This document shows positions 52,617 to 61,653 of a stretch of 64,000 nt of DNA, piece by piece. The position numbers and the translations under genes were made by a program. The stretch covers positions 186,001 to 250,000 of the forward strand of contig CALMNL010000003.1 in assembly GCA_937868765.1 (NCBI GenBank), read 5' to 3'. Below the pieces are notes generated by a model, which was given only the letters and a program-made list of their open reading frames with translations, did not search any database and was not told the origin of the DNA. Within the stretch, counting starts at the first letter, position 1; the number at the start of each line of letters is the position of its first letter. This stretch comes from an uncultured Desulfatitalea sp. (GTDB lineage: Bacteria > Desulfobacterota > Desulfobacteria > Desulfobacterales > Desulfosarcinaceae).

Positions 52617-53612
52617 ATGTTCAACTCAACGATCCTGAATATCGCAGAGAAAATAGCGACCTATGACGATTGGCGTATTTCCCGCGAGCAGGCGTTGGCG
52701 CTGATTCCGGAAAATCCCGAAGCGGCTATGGACCTGATCAGCTGCGCCAACAAGATCCGACAGTGGTTCCATCATCAGCAAATCTCCAAATGCGGGATCA
52801 TCAATGCCAAAAGCGGGCGGTGCCCCGAAAACTGTGCCTTTTGTGCCCAGTCGGCCCATCATCAGAGCCGCATTGAGGAGTATGACCTGCGTGATATCGA
52901 TGCGCTCGTGCAGAATGGGTTGCGGCTGGCCGCATCCGGTGCCAACAATTACTCCATGGTGACCAGCGGTACCACCCTGGATGATGCGGAAGTCGATACC
53001 GTTTGCCGCGCCACGGAAATTCTGCGTGCCCAGAGCGATCTGAAGGTGTGCGTTTCCCTGGGGATGCTCACCGACCGCTCGGCGCGCAAATTGAAATCAG
53101 CTGGCGTGACGCGCTACCACCACAATCTGGAGACGGCCCGCAGTTACTTTCCCAACATCTGCACCACCCATGACTATGAAGAGGATATCCAGACATTGCT
53201 GACCGCCAGGCAGGCCGGCCTGGAGGTATGCAGCGGCGGCATCTTCGGCTTAGGCGAGTCCTGGGAGCAGCGCGTGGAGATGGCATTTTTGCTGAAAGAA
53301 TTGGATGTGGATGCCATTCCCATCAATTTTTTGAACCCCATCGAAGGCACTGCTCTGGGGAAGCGCCCATTGATGCCGCCCATGGAAGCCTTGGCCTGCA
53401 TCGCCCTCTACCGTTTCATCCACCCGCGCAAGGAGATCATGGTCTGCGGCGGTCGTGAAGTCACCCTGGGCGATTTTCAATCCTGGGTCTTTTTTGCCGG
53501 CGCCAGCGGGCTGATGGTGGGCAACTACCTGACCACCCATGGCCGCGATATCGAGATGGATCTGCAGATGATTTCCCAGATGGGGTTGAACGACGGCGCC
53601 CAAGAGAAGTGA
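52617..53612 (+). CDS. bioB: Biotin synthase
   Basis: 331-residue radical-SAM enzyme that inserts sulfur into dethiobiotin. The radical-SAM triad is CPENCAFCAQSAHH (~residue 69-82), with YHHNLETARSYFPNICTTH, here in part YHHNLETARSYF, and NFLNPIEGTALG as further BioB signatures, including the conserved Cys residues for the auxiliary cluster. Ribosome site AAAGGAATAGGC. No other bio genes are nearby. Confidence 0.95.
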   Translation: MFNSTILNIAEKIATYDDWRISREQALALIPENPEAAMDLISCANKIRQWFHHQQISKCGIINAKSGRCPENCAFCAQSAHHQSRIEEYDLRDIDALVQNGLRLAASGANNYSMVTSGTTLDDAEVDTVCRATEILRAQSDLKVCVSLGMLTDRSARKLKSAGVTRYHHNLETARSYFPNICTTHDYEEDIQTLLTARQAGLEVCSGGIFGLGESWEQRVEMAFLLKELDVDAIPINFLNPIEGTALGKRPLMPPMEALACIALYRFIHPRKEIMVCGGREVTLGDFQSWVFFAGASGLMVGNYLTTHGRDIEMDLQMISQMGLNDGAQEK

Positions 53613-53849
53613 CCTGAAAGTTTTCCCATTCCTTCCTATTGCCTTTTTGTTCATTGGTGATTACAATTTCAGCCTTGCAAACTCGACCGGGTGCGATAAA
53701 ATTTTTCGTGCCCGGTTATTTTGCGCATCTGGCATCGACCTCAATTCCATAGGACCTCTCACATTTGTCAGTTACCCTGATCGCGTTGTTTGCGGGCATG
53801 TCGCCACGCCAGGATCAGGTTCTTTTTTTAGCAAAGAAAGGAGAATTTT

Positions 53850-55016
53850 ATGGCAGCAAAGAAGCTATTCGGAATGGTGTTTTTGGTGGCCCTGATATTC
53901 GGGTTGGTCGGATGCGCGACGCAGCCGATGTCGCAGCCGGCGCCTTTTACGCCCCAGCCCATCGCCAAGGGGGCCTGGGTTCAGAAGGCAGATAATCTGG
54001 TGTTTGTGCTCGATTCCTCTTCTTCCATGCTCGAAGGTTACAAAGATGTCGAGAAATTCGCCCTGGCGCGCAATGTGGTGGCCAATTTCAATCAGACCAT
54101 GCCGGATCTGAACCTGCAGACCACCCTGCGCACCCTCGGGCATGACCCGGCTGTTTCGTTGGGCAACACCATGCTGGCGTACGGTCCGGCGGCCTATTCC
54201 CGCACCGGACTGGCCGAGTCGCTCAATAAGGTTTCCCGTGCAGGCGGCCCCAGCCCCATGGGCGCGGCGCTGACCGCGGTGGCCAATGATCTCAAAGCGG
54301 CCCAGGGCAAAATCGCCGTCGTCATCGTCAGCGACGGCAAAGACATGGCGGCCGAGGCGCTGCCTGCGGCCGAAGCCTTGAAAAACACATATGCCGACCG
54401 GCTGTGCATTTACACGGTCTGTGTGGGCGATAATCCCGCCGGTCGCGACTTGTTGGCCAAGATGGCCTCGCTGACCGGATGCGGCAAAGCCGTATCGGTG
54501 GATGATGTGGCCACCGGCGCCGGCATGGCCGACTTCGTGAGAACCGTTCTGATCGCCGGCGAGAAGGACAGCGATGGCGATGGTGTGTACGATTCAGTGG
54601 ATCGTTGCCCGGGCACACCCAAAGGCACTAAAGTCGATCAATACGGCTGCCCGATCGCTAAAAAAATCCAGGTCGGCAAGACCTATGTCTTCGAAGGCGT
54701 GCAATTCGAGGTCAACAAAGCCGACTTGAAAGCCAGCGCCTTCCCGATTCTGGATCAGGTAGCAAATGCCCTTAAAGCCGAACCAGACATTAAGGTGCTC
54801 ATCAGCGGCCATACCGACAGTACGGGAAAACGGGATTACAACATCGATCTCTCCCAGCGCAGGGCCGAATCGGTGAAGAACTATCTCGTCTCCAAAGGTG
54901 TCTCCGCCGAGCGCCTGACCGCCACTGGTTATGGCCCGGATCGGCCGGTAGCCTCCAATGATACCACAGAAGGGCGCGCACAAAACCGCCGGGTTGAGTT
55001 CGTTCCCGTTCAGTAA
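53850..55016 (+). CDS. Lipoprotein with VWA, thrombospondin-type-3-like and OmpA domains
   Basis: 388-residue lipoprotein: lipobox LVGC with Cys22 at the lipidation site. Residues ~45-230 form a von Willebrand A domain with a MIDAS start FVLDSSSSM. A calcium-binding TSP3-like repeat follows (KDSDGDGVYDSVDRCPGTP, ~232-250), then an OmpA C-terminal peptidoglycan-binding domain (ISGHTDSTGKRDYN, LSQRRAESVKNYL). It probably bridges the outer membrane and the cell wall. A hairpin follows the gene. Ribosome site AAAGGAGAA. Confidence 0.93.
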   Translation: MAAKKLFGMVFLVALIFGLVGCATQPMSQPAPFTPQPIAKGAWVQKADNLVFVLDSSSSMLEGYKDVEKFALARNVVANFNQTMPDLNLQTTLRTLGHDPAVSLGNTMLAYGPAAYSRTGLAESLNKVSRAGGPSPMGAALTAVANDLKAAQGKIAVVIVSDGKDMAAEALPAAEALKNTYADRLCIYTVCVGDNPAGRDLLAKMASLTGCGKAVSVDDVATGAGMADFVRTVLIAGEKDSDGDGVYDSVDRCPGTPKGTKVDQYGCPIAKKIQVGKTYVFEGVQFEVNKADLKASAFPILDQVANALKAEPDIKVLISGHTDSTGKRDYNIDLSQRRAESVKNYLVSKGVSAERLTATGYGPDRPVASNDTTEGRAQNRRVEFVPVQ

Positions 55017-55043
55017 CCCGGTAGATATCCTGCCTATTTGAAA

Positions 55044-55074
55044 GGAAGCGGGCCGGCTGTGCCGGCCTGCTTCC
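55044..55074 (+). terminator. Hairpin after the VWA-OmpA lipoprotein gene
   Basis: A 14-bp stem with one G-T pair and a three-base loop (GGAAGCGGGCCGGC, TGT, then its complement) lies 27 bp after the stop. No T-run follows on the plus strand, so it may be a weak terminator or protect the mRNA end. Confidence 0.55.
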
Positions 55075-55189
55075 GCTTGCCCAAGCAAACGTATGCCATC
55101 CCTTCAAAAGGGTTGAAATATTACCCTGCTTCGCCTATATTCCGCCGCGTTTCAATGATCCGAAATCTCGCGTGAAAGGAAAGGGCGCC

Positions 55190-55750
55190 ATGTATAAGAT
55201 CGTTCCCAAACAGATGTTTTTCACCAAGGGGGTGGGGTACCACCGCAACAAACTCCAGAGCTTCGAGCTGGCCTTGCGCGATGCCGGCATCGAGAAATGC
55301 AACCTGGTGACCATTTCCAGCATCTTTCCGCCGGACTGCAAGATCATCTCCAAGAGCGAAGGTTTGCAATGCCTGGTTCCCGGCCAGATCACGTTCGTCG
55401 TGCTGGCCCGGGAGAGCACCAACGAGCCGAGCCGTCTCGTCACTGCGGCCGTGGGACTGGCTCAGCCCAAGGATAAAAAGCAGTATGGATATATCTCCGA
55501 ACATCATGGTTATGGCCAGAATGCACGGCAATCGGGTGATTTCGCTGAAGACTTGGCGGCCACCATGCTCGCCTCCACCCTTGGTATGGAGCTGGATCCC
55601 GACCAGGCCTGGGACGAGCGCAAACAGCATTATGTGGCCAGCAAGGATCGTCTCTTCGTCAGCCGCAGTATCGCCAAAGCGGCTCATGGGCATAAAGACG
55701 GGCTGTGGACCACCGTGGTGGCCTGTGCCGTGATGTTGATCGTAGAATAG
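55190..55750 (+). CDS. pdaD: Pyruvoyl-dependent arginine decarboxylase
   Basis: 186-residue arginine decarboxylase of the archaeal/pyruvoyl type; it makes agmatine. It self-cleaves between two serines in TISSIFPP (~residues 43-44), creating the pyruvoyl group. [19 protein letters not shown] and the C-terminal AVMLIVE are also typical. Start ATG 55190 follows AAAGGAAAGG; a GTG at 55172 in frame is less likely. First gene of a polyamine operon. Confidence 0.93.
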   Translation: MYKIVPKQMFFTKGVGYHRNKLQSFELALRDAGIEKCNLVTISSIFPPDCKIISKSEGLQCLVPGQITFVVLARESTNEPSRLVTAAVGLAQPKDKKQYGYISEHHGYGQNARQSGDFAEDLAATMLASTLGMELDPDQAWDERKQHYVASKDRLFVSRSIAKAAHGHKDGLWTTVVACAVMLIVE

Positions 55751-55770
55751 CCGAAGCCAAGAAGATCTCA

Positions 55771-56832
55771 ATGAAATCCTTGTTCAAAGACGCACCCGAT
55801 ATCGTCCCCGAGCGGTTGAAGAAGGGCGCAACCATCGCCGAGCTCATCGAAATTATGGGGCGAACCTGCTTCGAAGCCCGCAACGTGAACCGGGCGGCCA
55901 AGTTGTACGGCCGCATGATCGATGAGGGGGATACCATTTGGTTGGGCATCGCCGGCGCCGGCATTGCCGGCGGCATGGGCGGCATGGTCATTTCCCTGCT
56001 GGAGGCCGGCTTCATCGATGTGATCTGCTCCACTGGCGCACAGGTGTATCATGATTTGCACTTTGCCTTTGGCCTGCCGGTCAAGGCGATTCATCCCCAT
56101 TTCGATGATGACGTGCTGCGGCACCATGGCGACACGCGCATTTACGATATCGGCATCCGCGAGAAAGAAACCCTGGAAGCCCAGGACGAGATCGTTCGGC
56201 GCTTCGTCAAGGATCGGCATGCCGCGATCGGTTCCGCACCCATTTCCAGCTGGGAATTCAATTTCCAGCTGGGCCTTTGGGCCGGCGAGAACGCACCGCA
56301 TCCGGAGCGCAGCTTCACCATCACAGCCGCACGCCAGGGCGTCCCGCTCTTCTGGGACTCGCTATCCAATCACTCCATCGCCATGAATCTCGTGCGTACG
56401 GACGCCGAGGGGTATCCGGTGCAGTTGTCCGCCCAGAAGGATATTCTGCATTCGGCGGCCATCGCTTATGGTTCGGCCAAGACCGGGTTTCTGGAGTTGG
56501 GGGGCGGGGGACCGAAAAATTTTATCCAACAGACCGGCCCTACCATCAGCCAGATCCTGGGGGTCAACTTCGAAGGCGCCGATCGGGGCATCCAGATCGG
56601 CACAGCCGTGGAGAGAGAGGGCAGTCTCTCCAGTTGCACCTTCGGGGAAGCGGTCACCTGGGGCAAGTATCACCATGCCGATCAGGCCAACCTGGTGCAG
56701 GTGTGGGGGGAGTACAGCATTATCTTTCCGCTGCTGGCAGCATACGCTCTGGATCGCTGTGCCCCCCGAAGTCCCAAAGAACTTTCCGCCCGGATGGAAG
56801 AGCGGGTTAAAAAGCTGGAGTCGGCCGCTTGA
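55771..56832 (+). CDS. Deoxyhypusine synthase-like protein (probable homospermidine synthase)
   Basis: 353-residue deoxyhypusine synthase family protein. The catalytic Lys region EAVTWGKY (~residue 300) and NAD-binding segments GIAGAGIAGGMGG and ELGGGGPKNF are present. Bacteria lack the eIF5A substrate, and bacterial homologues have been shown to act as homospermidine synthases; the neighbours that supply putrescine support that here. Start ATG 55771 lies 20 bp after the decarboxylase stop with an AAGAAG site; the frame extends upstream but into that gene. Confidence 0.9.
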   Translation: MKSLFKDAPDIVPERLKKGATIAELIEIMGRTCFEARNVNRAAKLYGRMIDEGDTIWLGIAGAGIAGGMGGMVISLLEAGFIDVICSTGAQVYHDLHFAFGLPVKAIHPHFDDDVLRHHGDTRIYDIGIREKETLEAQDEIVRRFVKDRHAAIGSAPISSWEFNFQLGLWAGENAPHPERSFTITAARQGVPLFWDSLSNHSIAMNLVRTDAEGYPVQLSAQKDILHSAAIAYGSAKTGFLELGGGGPKNFIQQTGPTISQILGVNFEGADRGIQIGTAVEREGSLSSCTFGEAVTWGKYHHADQANLVQVWGEYSIIFPLLAAYALDRCAPRSPKELSARMEERVKKLESAA

Positions 56833-57713
56833 AAGCCAATCCAATTCCCTTTTTGGCCCCACCGCCCGAGTTCAGCGATTTAGAGCATGCCAGGGCCGTG
56901 GTGATACCCTTCGGCTATGAAGGCGGCGTATCATACGGCCGTGGGGCGGCTGGAGCGCCCCGGGCCGTGCTCGAAGCTTCCCAGCAGGTGGAATTCTACG
57001 ATGACGAATTGGATGCGGAACCTTTTCGCGTCGGCATCGCTACCCTGCCCGAGCCGGCGATTCCCGCCGCCCCCGAGGAGATGGTCGCACTGTTGCACGA
57101 TGTGGTCGAACCACTCCTGGCCCAGGGGCGCTTTCCCATCGTGGTGGGCGGCGACCACTCCATTACCAGCGGGTATGTCCGTGCCTTGGCCAGCCATTAC
57201 GACCCCTTCGGCGTGATTCAGCTGGATGCCCATGCTGATCTTCGGCCTGCCTACGACGGCAGCCCATTGAGCCACGCCAGCGTCATGGCCCGCATCCGCG
57301 AAATCACGCCCCACACGCTTCAGATCGGTATCCGCAGCATGGACAGGGAGGAGGCCCGCCTGGTCCACGAAGCGAGACTGCCCTTCTGCACCATGCGTCA
57401 TTGGCGTCAGGGCCGTTTTGACCTCAAGGCCGCTCTGGCCGCCCTGCCCGAGAATATCTTCATTACGCTGGATGTGGATGTATTTGATTTGAGCGTCATC
57501 GCCAGCACCGGAACTCCGGAACCGGGCGGACTGGGTTGGTATGAAGCCCTGGAATTGCTGCGAACCGTCTTCGAGACCAAAACCGTGGTGGGCTGCGATG
57601 TGGTGGAATTGGCCCATCGGCCGCACGATGCCAATTCGCCTTTTGCGGTGGCCAAACTGGTCTACAAGCTGATCGGGTATAAATTCGCCCGGCAGTTGCA
57701 TGCCCTTGGCTAA
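56829..57713 (+). CDS. speB: Agmatinase
   Basis: 294-residue ureohydrolase-family protein that hydrolyses agmatine to putrescine and urea. Manganese ligands are conserved in GGDHSITSG, QLDAHADLR and LDVDVFDLS, followed by TGTPEPGGLGW. The start is TTG 56829, overlapping the upstream stop (TTGA), so translation is coupled. Together the three genes give arginine, agmatine, putrescine, homospermidine. Start choice is fairly sure from the overlap. Confidence 0.93.
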   Translation: MKANPIPFLAPPPEFSDLEHARAVVIPFGYEGGVSYGRGAAGAPRAVLEASQQVEFYDDELDAEPFRVGIATLPEPAIPAAPEEMVALLHDVVEPLLAQGRFPIVVGGDHSITSGYVRALASHYDPFGVIQLDAHADLRPAYDGSPLSHASVMARIREITPHTLQIGIRSMDREEARLVHEARLPFCTMRHWRQGRFDLKAALAALPENIFITLDVDVFDLSVIASTGTPEPGGLGWYEALELLRTVFETKTVVGCDVVELAHRPHDANSPFAVAKLVYKLIGYKFARQLHALG

Positions 57714-57775
57714 AGCTTTCTCCTCGTTCCCACAAGTTCGGGCGGTCGCATGCCTGCCCATGACATCCACCGTTA

Positions 57776-58543
57776 TCAGAACTGGTACTGCCGATCACTT
57801 TGTGCCTGCGGGGCATCCACCGCCGGTACCCAGGTGCGCTCCTCGAAGCGCACGCCACCCTCTTTGTCCATGAGCAGTACCGATGAGCTGCGGGTGCCAT
57901 AGTGCGGGCTGGTGATGAAAATGGCGCTGAGCATTTTTTCCCACTCTCTGGGCACACCGGTGTCGGGCAATTGATCGTCGGGGGCGAGGGCCTGGTCCGC
58001 GAGCAGCGAAAAGAGCTTTTCGGAGGATAACTCGTCCTGTGCCGCTATTGCCTGGGCCAATCCTGTCTTGCCACGGCGTGTCTTGGGCCAATCTGTGTCT
58101 AATAAGTGGTTGCTGATCCCATAGAGGCCCGGGATCAATGCCCGAGGCGGGCCGCCGCGGTTGGATAAATAAAATAGGCCATGGCGATCGCCCACCAATA
58201 GGTTGAATCCGTTGTAATCGCCTGCAACGGCGCTGACCTCTTGGAGGTATGCCGAGGCGGGCAGCGTGCCGGTCAAGAAATTGGAGACCAGATGGCCTCT
58301 CGAGGGTGCATCCGGTTTTATATGCTTCGGATCGCGATAGTTGGTGATGGCGGCCAGGCGGCCTTGGCGGGTAACCCCCAGCCAGGTGCCTTGCTGCGCG
58401 AGGTCTCGGCCGGCAAGCACCTGGGGATAATCGGCCCAAAAATCAAGCGGCGCTGTGGGGCGGTCGTAGAATTCGTCCCGATTGGCTGCCAGGATCAGCT
58501 GAAAGCGCGGGTGGCGCTGATAAGCAAACAGAATGAGGCACAT
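57776..58543 (-). CDS. NRDE (TANGO2-like) family protein
   Basis: 255-residue protein with the defining NRDE motif in ILAANRDEFYDRP at the N-terminus and the early Cys2, probably a catalytic N-terminal nucleophile after Met removal. QGTWLGVTRQGRLAAITNYR is also typical. The family includes eukaryotic TANGO2; its bacterial role is unresolved, with haem handling proposed. It is divergent from the thiolase gene across ~170 bp. Confidence 0.9.
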   Translation of the reverse strand: MCLILFAYQRHPRFQLILAANRDEFYDRPTAPLDFWADYPQVLAGRDLAQQGTWLGVTRQGRLAAITNYRDPKHIKPDAPSRGHLVSNFLTGTLPASAYLQEVSAVAGDYNGFNLLVGDRHGLFYLSNRGGPPRALIPGLYGISNHLLDTDWPKTRRGKTGLAQAIAAQDELSSEKLFSLLADQALAPDDQLPDTGVPREWEKMLSAIFITSPHYGTRSSSVLLMDKEGGVRFEERTWVPAVDAPQAQSDRQYQF

Positions 58544-58714
58544 AACAATCCAATTAAAGGTTTGCAGGTCATGCTGATAAGTTGAAGTGAAGGTCCGTTT
58601 ACATATTTATCAAAATAGCCTGCTGTGCTATACAAACCTCTCTTAAAAGACGAAAGCTTCATGACAACTATTTTAAATTAGCCGTTGAAGTTAATCGGCG
58701 CAAGGGGGCATCGC

Positions 58715-60004
58715 ATGAATAAGGTCGTGATCGTTGGTGGGGCCCGTACCCCGGTGGGGGCTTTTGGCGGTTCATTGAAGGACGTTTCGGCAGTTGATTT
58801 GGGAGCTTTGGTAATGCGTGCCGCCTTGAAGAACGCAGGGCTAAAGCCGGTGGCCGATGATCGCATGCGCGCCGTGGCTGCGGACAAGCTCAAGGACCAA
58901 GGGCAGATCGCTCTGGAGAAGGCGGCCGGCGAGTGGCAAGGAGATCTGCGTCCGGTAGCGGTGGACGAAGTGGTCATGGGCAATGTGCTACAGGCCGGTC
59001 TGGGACAGAATCCGGCCCGCCAGGCGATGATCAAGGCCGGATTGCCCAAAGAGACACCGGCTTTCACCATCAACAAGGTGTGCGGTTCCGGTTTGAAAGC
59101 CATTGCCCTGGGAGCGCAGTCGATCATGACCGGCCAGGCGGAAGTGGTGGTGGCCGGCGGCCAGGAGAACATGTCTCAGGCCCCCATGGCGCTGCAAAAG
59201 GCACGCTGGGGCCACCGCATGGAGTTGACCGGCAAGGGGGAAATCACCGATCTGATGGTGTTCGACGGCCTCTACGAGATCTTCTATGGCTACCATATGG
59301 GCATGACCGCCGAGAACATCGCCTCCCTTTACGGTATCAGCCGCAGGGAGCAGGACGAATTGGGCGTGCTGAGTCACCAGCGCGCCATGGCCGCAATCAA
59401 GCAAGGCCTGTTTTCCCAGGAGATCGTGCCGGTGACCATCCAGGGGCGCAAGGGTGCCACCGTAGTGGATACGGATGAACGCCCCATGGAAACCGATATG
59501 GAAAAAATGTCCAAGCTTAAACCGGCTTTCAAAAAGGATGGCACGGTGACCGCCGGTAATGCTTCCGGCATCAATGACGGCGCCGGCGCCGTAGTGCTGA
59601 TGAGCGCCGACAAAGCCAAATCCTTGGGGCTGGCCCCCATCGTGGGCATCCGTTCCTTTGCATCCGGCGGCCTCGATCCGGCCTATATGGGGCTCGGGCC
59701 CATCCCGGCGGTGCGCAAGGCTCTGGCGGCAGCCAGCATGACCATCAACGACATCCAGATGATTGAACTGAATGAAGCTTTCGCTTCCCAAGCCATCGGC
59801 TGTATGCGGGAACTCGGCATCGCGGTCGACAAGCCCAATGAATTGGGATCGGGAATTTCGCTGGGGCACCCCATCGGCGCCACCGGTGCCCGTCAGATGG
59901 TCAGCGGCATGAATCAGATGCGGCGCCAAGGATATGCTACCGGCCTGATCACCATGTGCATCGGTGGCGGCATGGGGATGGCCATGGTGATCGAACGCCC
60001 TTGA
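58715..60004 (+). CDS. Acetyl-CoA C-acetyltransferase (thiolase)
   Basis: 429-residue thiolase. The acylated Cys is in NKVCGSGLKA, and NEAFASQA, SLGHPIGATGARQ and the second Cys in CIGGGMG complete the active site. It joins or cleaves acetyl-CoA/acetoacetyl-CoA; direction unknown. An insertion of ~30 residues near positions 50-85 (polar, lysine-rich) makes it longer than the usual ~393. Start ATG 58715 follows AAGGGGG. A strong hairpin terminator follows at 60090-60130. Confidence 0.93.
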   Translation: MNKVVIVGGARTPVGAFGGSLKDVSAVDLGALVMRAALKNAGLKPVADDRMRAVAADKLKDQGQIALEKAAGEWQGDLRPVAVDEVVMGNVLQAGLGQNPARQAMIKAGLPKETPAFTINKVCGSGLKAIALGAQSIMTGQAEVVVAGGQENMSQAPMALQKARWGHRMELTGKGEITDLMVFDGLYEIFYGYHMGMTAENIASLYGISRREQDELGVLSHQRAMAAIKQGLFSQEIVPVTIQGRKGATVVDTDERPMETDMEKMSKLKPAFKKDGTVTAGNASGINDGAGAVVLMSADKAKSLGLAPIVGIRSFASGGLDPAYMGLGPIPAVRKALAAASMTINDIQMIELNEAFASQAIGCMRELGIAVDKPNELGSGISLGHPIGATGARQMVSGMNQMRRQGYATGLITMCIGGGMGMAMVIERP

Positions 60005-60089
60005 TATCGAAAGGAAAGAACAGCGTTTTTCGCTTTACATTTAAGACAGTTATTGTTAATAACGACCTGCCTGAGAATGCGACGGAAAC

Positions 60090-60130
60090 GGCCGGAAAGC
60101 CCATCCAATGCCAGGGCCCTCCGGCCTTTT
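60090..60130 (+). terminator. Intrinsic terminator after the thiolase gene
   Basis: GGCCGGA...GCCC pairs with GGGC...TCCGGCC and is followed by TTTT at 60127-60130, ~85 bp downstream of the thiolase stop. Confidence 0.8.
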
Positions 60131-60193
60131 CAACTGCTCCTTGAACACTGCGATGCCAACGGGCAAAGCACTTTAAGAAACGGAAAATCAGTC

Positions 60194-60349
60194 ATGGATA
60201 CAAGTCGACGTCTGGCGATTTTAGTCTTCTCGGCCGTCCCTGCCATCGTAGGCGGCGGCATTGTTTACGCCATTTTCGGCAGCCTGACCCCCATGTGGAT
60301 CTATGAGGCGCTTCTTCTGGTGACGATGGGAGCCCTGGTCAGCCGGTAA
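60194..60349 (+). CDS. Possible small membrane protein
   Basis: 51-residue frame with two hydrophobic segments (LAILVFSAVPAIVGGGIVYA and MWIYEALLLVTMGALV). The ribosome site is weak. It lies alone after the thiolase terminator and before the PerM-like gene. Not recognised; moderate coding character only. Confidence 0.45.
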   Translation: MDTSRRLAILVFSAVPAIVGGGIVYAIFGSLTPMWIYEALLLVTMGALVSR

Positions 60350-60489
60350 CAATCCCCATTCGCATGGGTGCTGTTCGAATATCCCGGCCGATCAAATGTG
60401 GGAATAAGGCCTGAGGATGAAAAACAATCCCCCCCGGTCAACGGCGTTCCCGGGTCGCCTCCTGAGCCGATGCATTCCGAGGAGCCGCC

Positions 60490-61569
60490 ATGGGTGATGT
60501 GAACACCCGAAATCCAACATTATGGTTTTTTCTGGCTTGTTTCCTGGTCACCATCTTCATGCTCGGATGGTTGCTGTGGCCGTTTTTTTCCATCATGGTT
60601 CTGGGGGCCGTGATCAGCAGCGTCAGCCGTCCGGTTTATCGGGGCTTTCGCAAGCACCCGAAGGTAGGCGGCCCCATAGCCGCATTCGCCACCTGTTTCC
60701 TGATATTCCTGCTGCTCTTCGTGCCCACGGTCTTCTTCGTCGGCAGTCTGACCCAACAGGCGCTTGAGCTTTATCAGATGGCCAGGGGCGCGGTATTAAA
60801 CGACCAGATCAACGAATTGCTGAGGAATACGAGGATCCTGGAGCGCCTCAATGCGGTGCTGGCCAATTTCAATTACACCTTGACCGGCGAGGAACTGAAG
60901 AATGCCGTCACCGGCATCTTCAAGTTCGTCGGTTTGTTCCTATATGATCAGGCCAGGGCGATCGCCTCCAATACTTTGGCGTTTGTCGTCAATTTCGTGT
61001 TGATGCTGCTGGTAATTTACTTTCTGTTGTTGGATGGCGACCGGCTGATGGCATACATCATGGATCTTTCTCCTTTGCCCGAAGAACAAGACCGCATGCT
61101 CATCGGCAAATTCAAGGAGATGGCCGGCGCGATTTTGATAGTCAATGGTCTGGTGGCGGTCGTCCAGGGCGGCTTGGGGGGGCTACTATTCTGGATCCTG
61201 GGATTCGACTCGGCATTCCTGCTAGGGGTCGTACTAGGAATTCTGGCCTTCATACCCATCATCGGCATCGGTTCGCTGCTGGTGCCCATGTCGATCTATT
61301 TTTTCCTCAAGGGCAGCATCGGCATGAGCATCTTTTTAATCGTGTTTTATATTGCCGCTGGCGGTGCGGAATATGTGCTCAAGCCCCATTTCGTGGGGCA
61401 GCAGGTGGAAATGCACCCCTTGCTTGTTTTTTTCGCCATTATCGGCGGCCTCAAATTGTTCGGCATATTGGGAATCATTTATGGCCCATTAGTGGTCACC
61501 GCTTTTTTGACGCTGGCCGATATCTACCGTGCCAGTTATCAACATGCCGTCGAGGACCGCCCGCTTTAA
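60490..61569 (+). CDS. AI-2E/PerM-family membrane protein
   Basis: 359-residue protein with about eight transmembrane helices. The family signature includes the C-terminal GLKLFGILGIIYGPLVV and AFIPIIGIGSLLVP. Members are called AI-2 exporters or permeases; the substrate varies and is not inferable. The soluble loop ~110-155 is polar. Start ATG 60490 lies after GAGGAGCCGCC. Confidence 0.9.
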   Translation: MGDVNTRNPTLWFFLACFLVTIFMLGWLLWPFFSIMVLGAVISSVSRPVYRGFRKHPKVGGPIAAFATCFLIFLLLFVPTVFFVGSLTQQALELYQMARGAVLNDQINELLRNTRILERLNAVLANFNYTLTGEELKNAVTGIFKFVGLFLYDQARAIASNTLAFVVNFVLMLLVIYFLLLDGDRLMAYIMDLSPLPEEQDRMLIGKFKEMAGAILIVNGLVAVVQGGLGGLLFWILGFDSAFLLGVVLGILAFIPIIGIGSLLVPMSIYFFLKGSIGMSIFLIVFYIAAGGAEYVLKPHFVGQQVEMHPLLVFFAIIGGLKLFGILGIIYGPLVVTAFLTLADIYRASYQHAVEDRPL

Positions 61570-61653
61570 AGCGTGCGCCTCTTTGTCGCGGCACTGAAGA
61601 TAAGTGGCGTAACGCTGTAAATCAATAAACGGAGATGGATCGATAGACAACCT

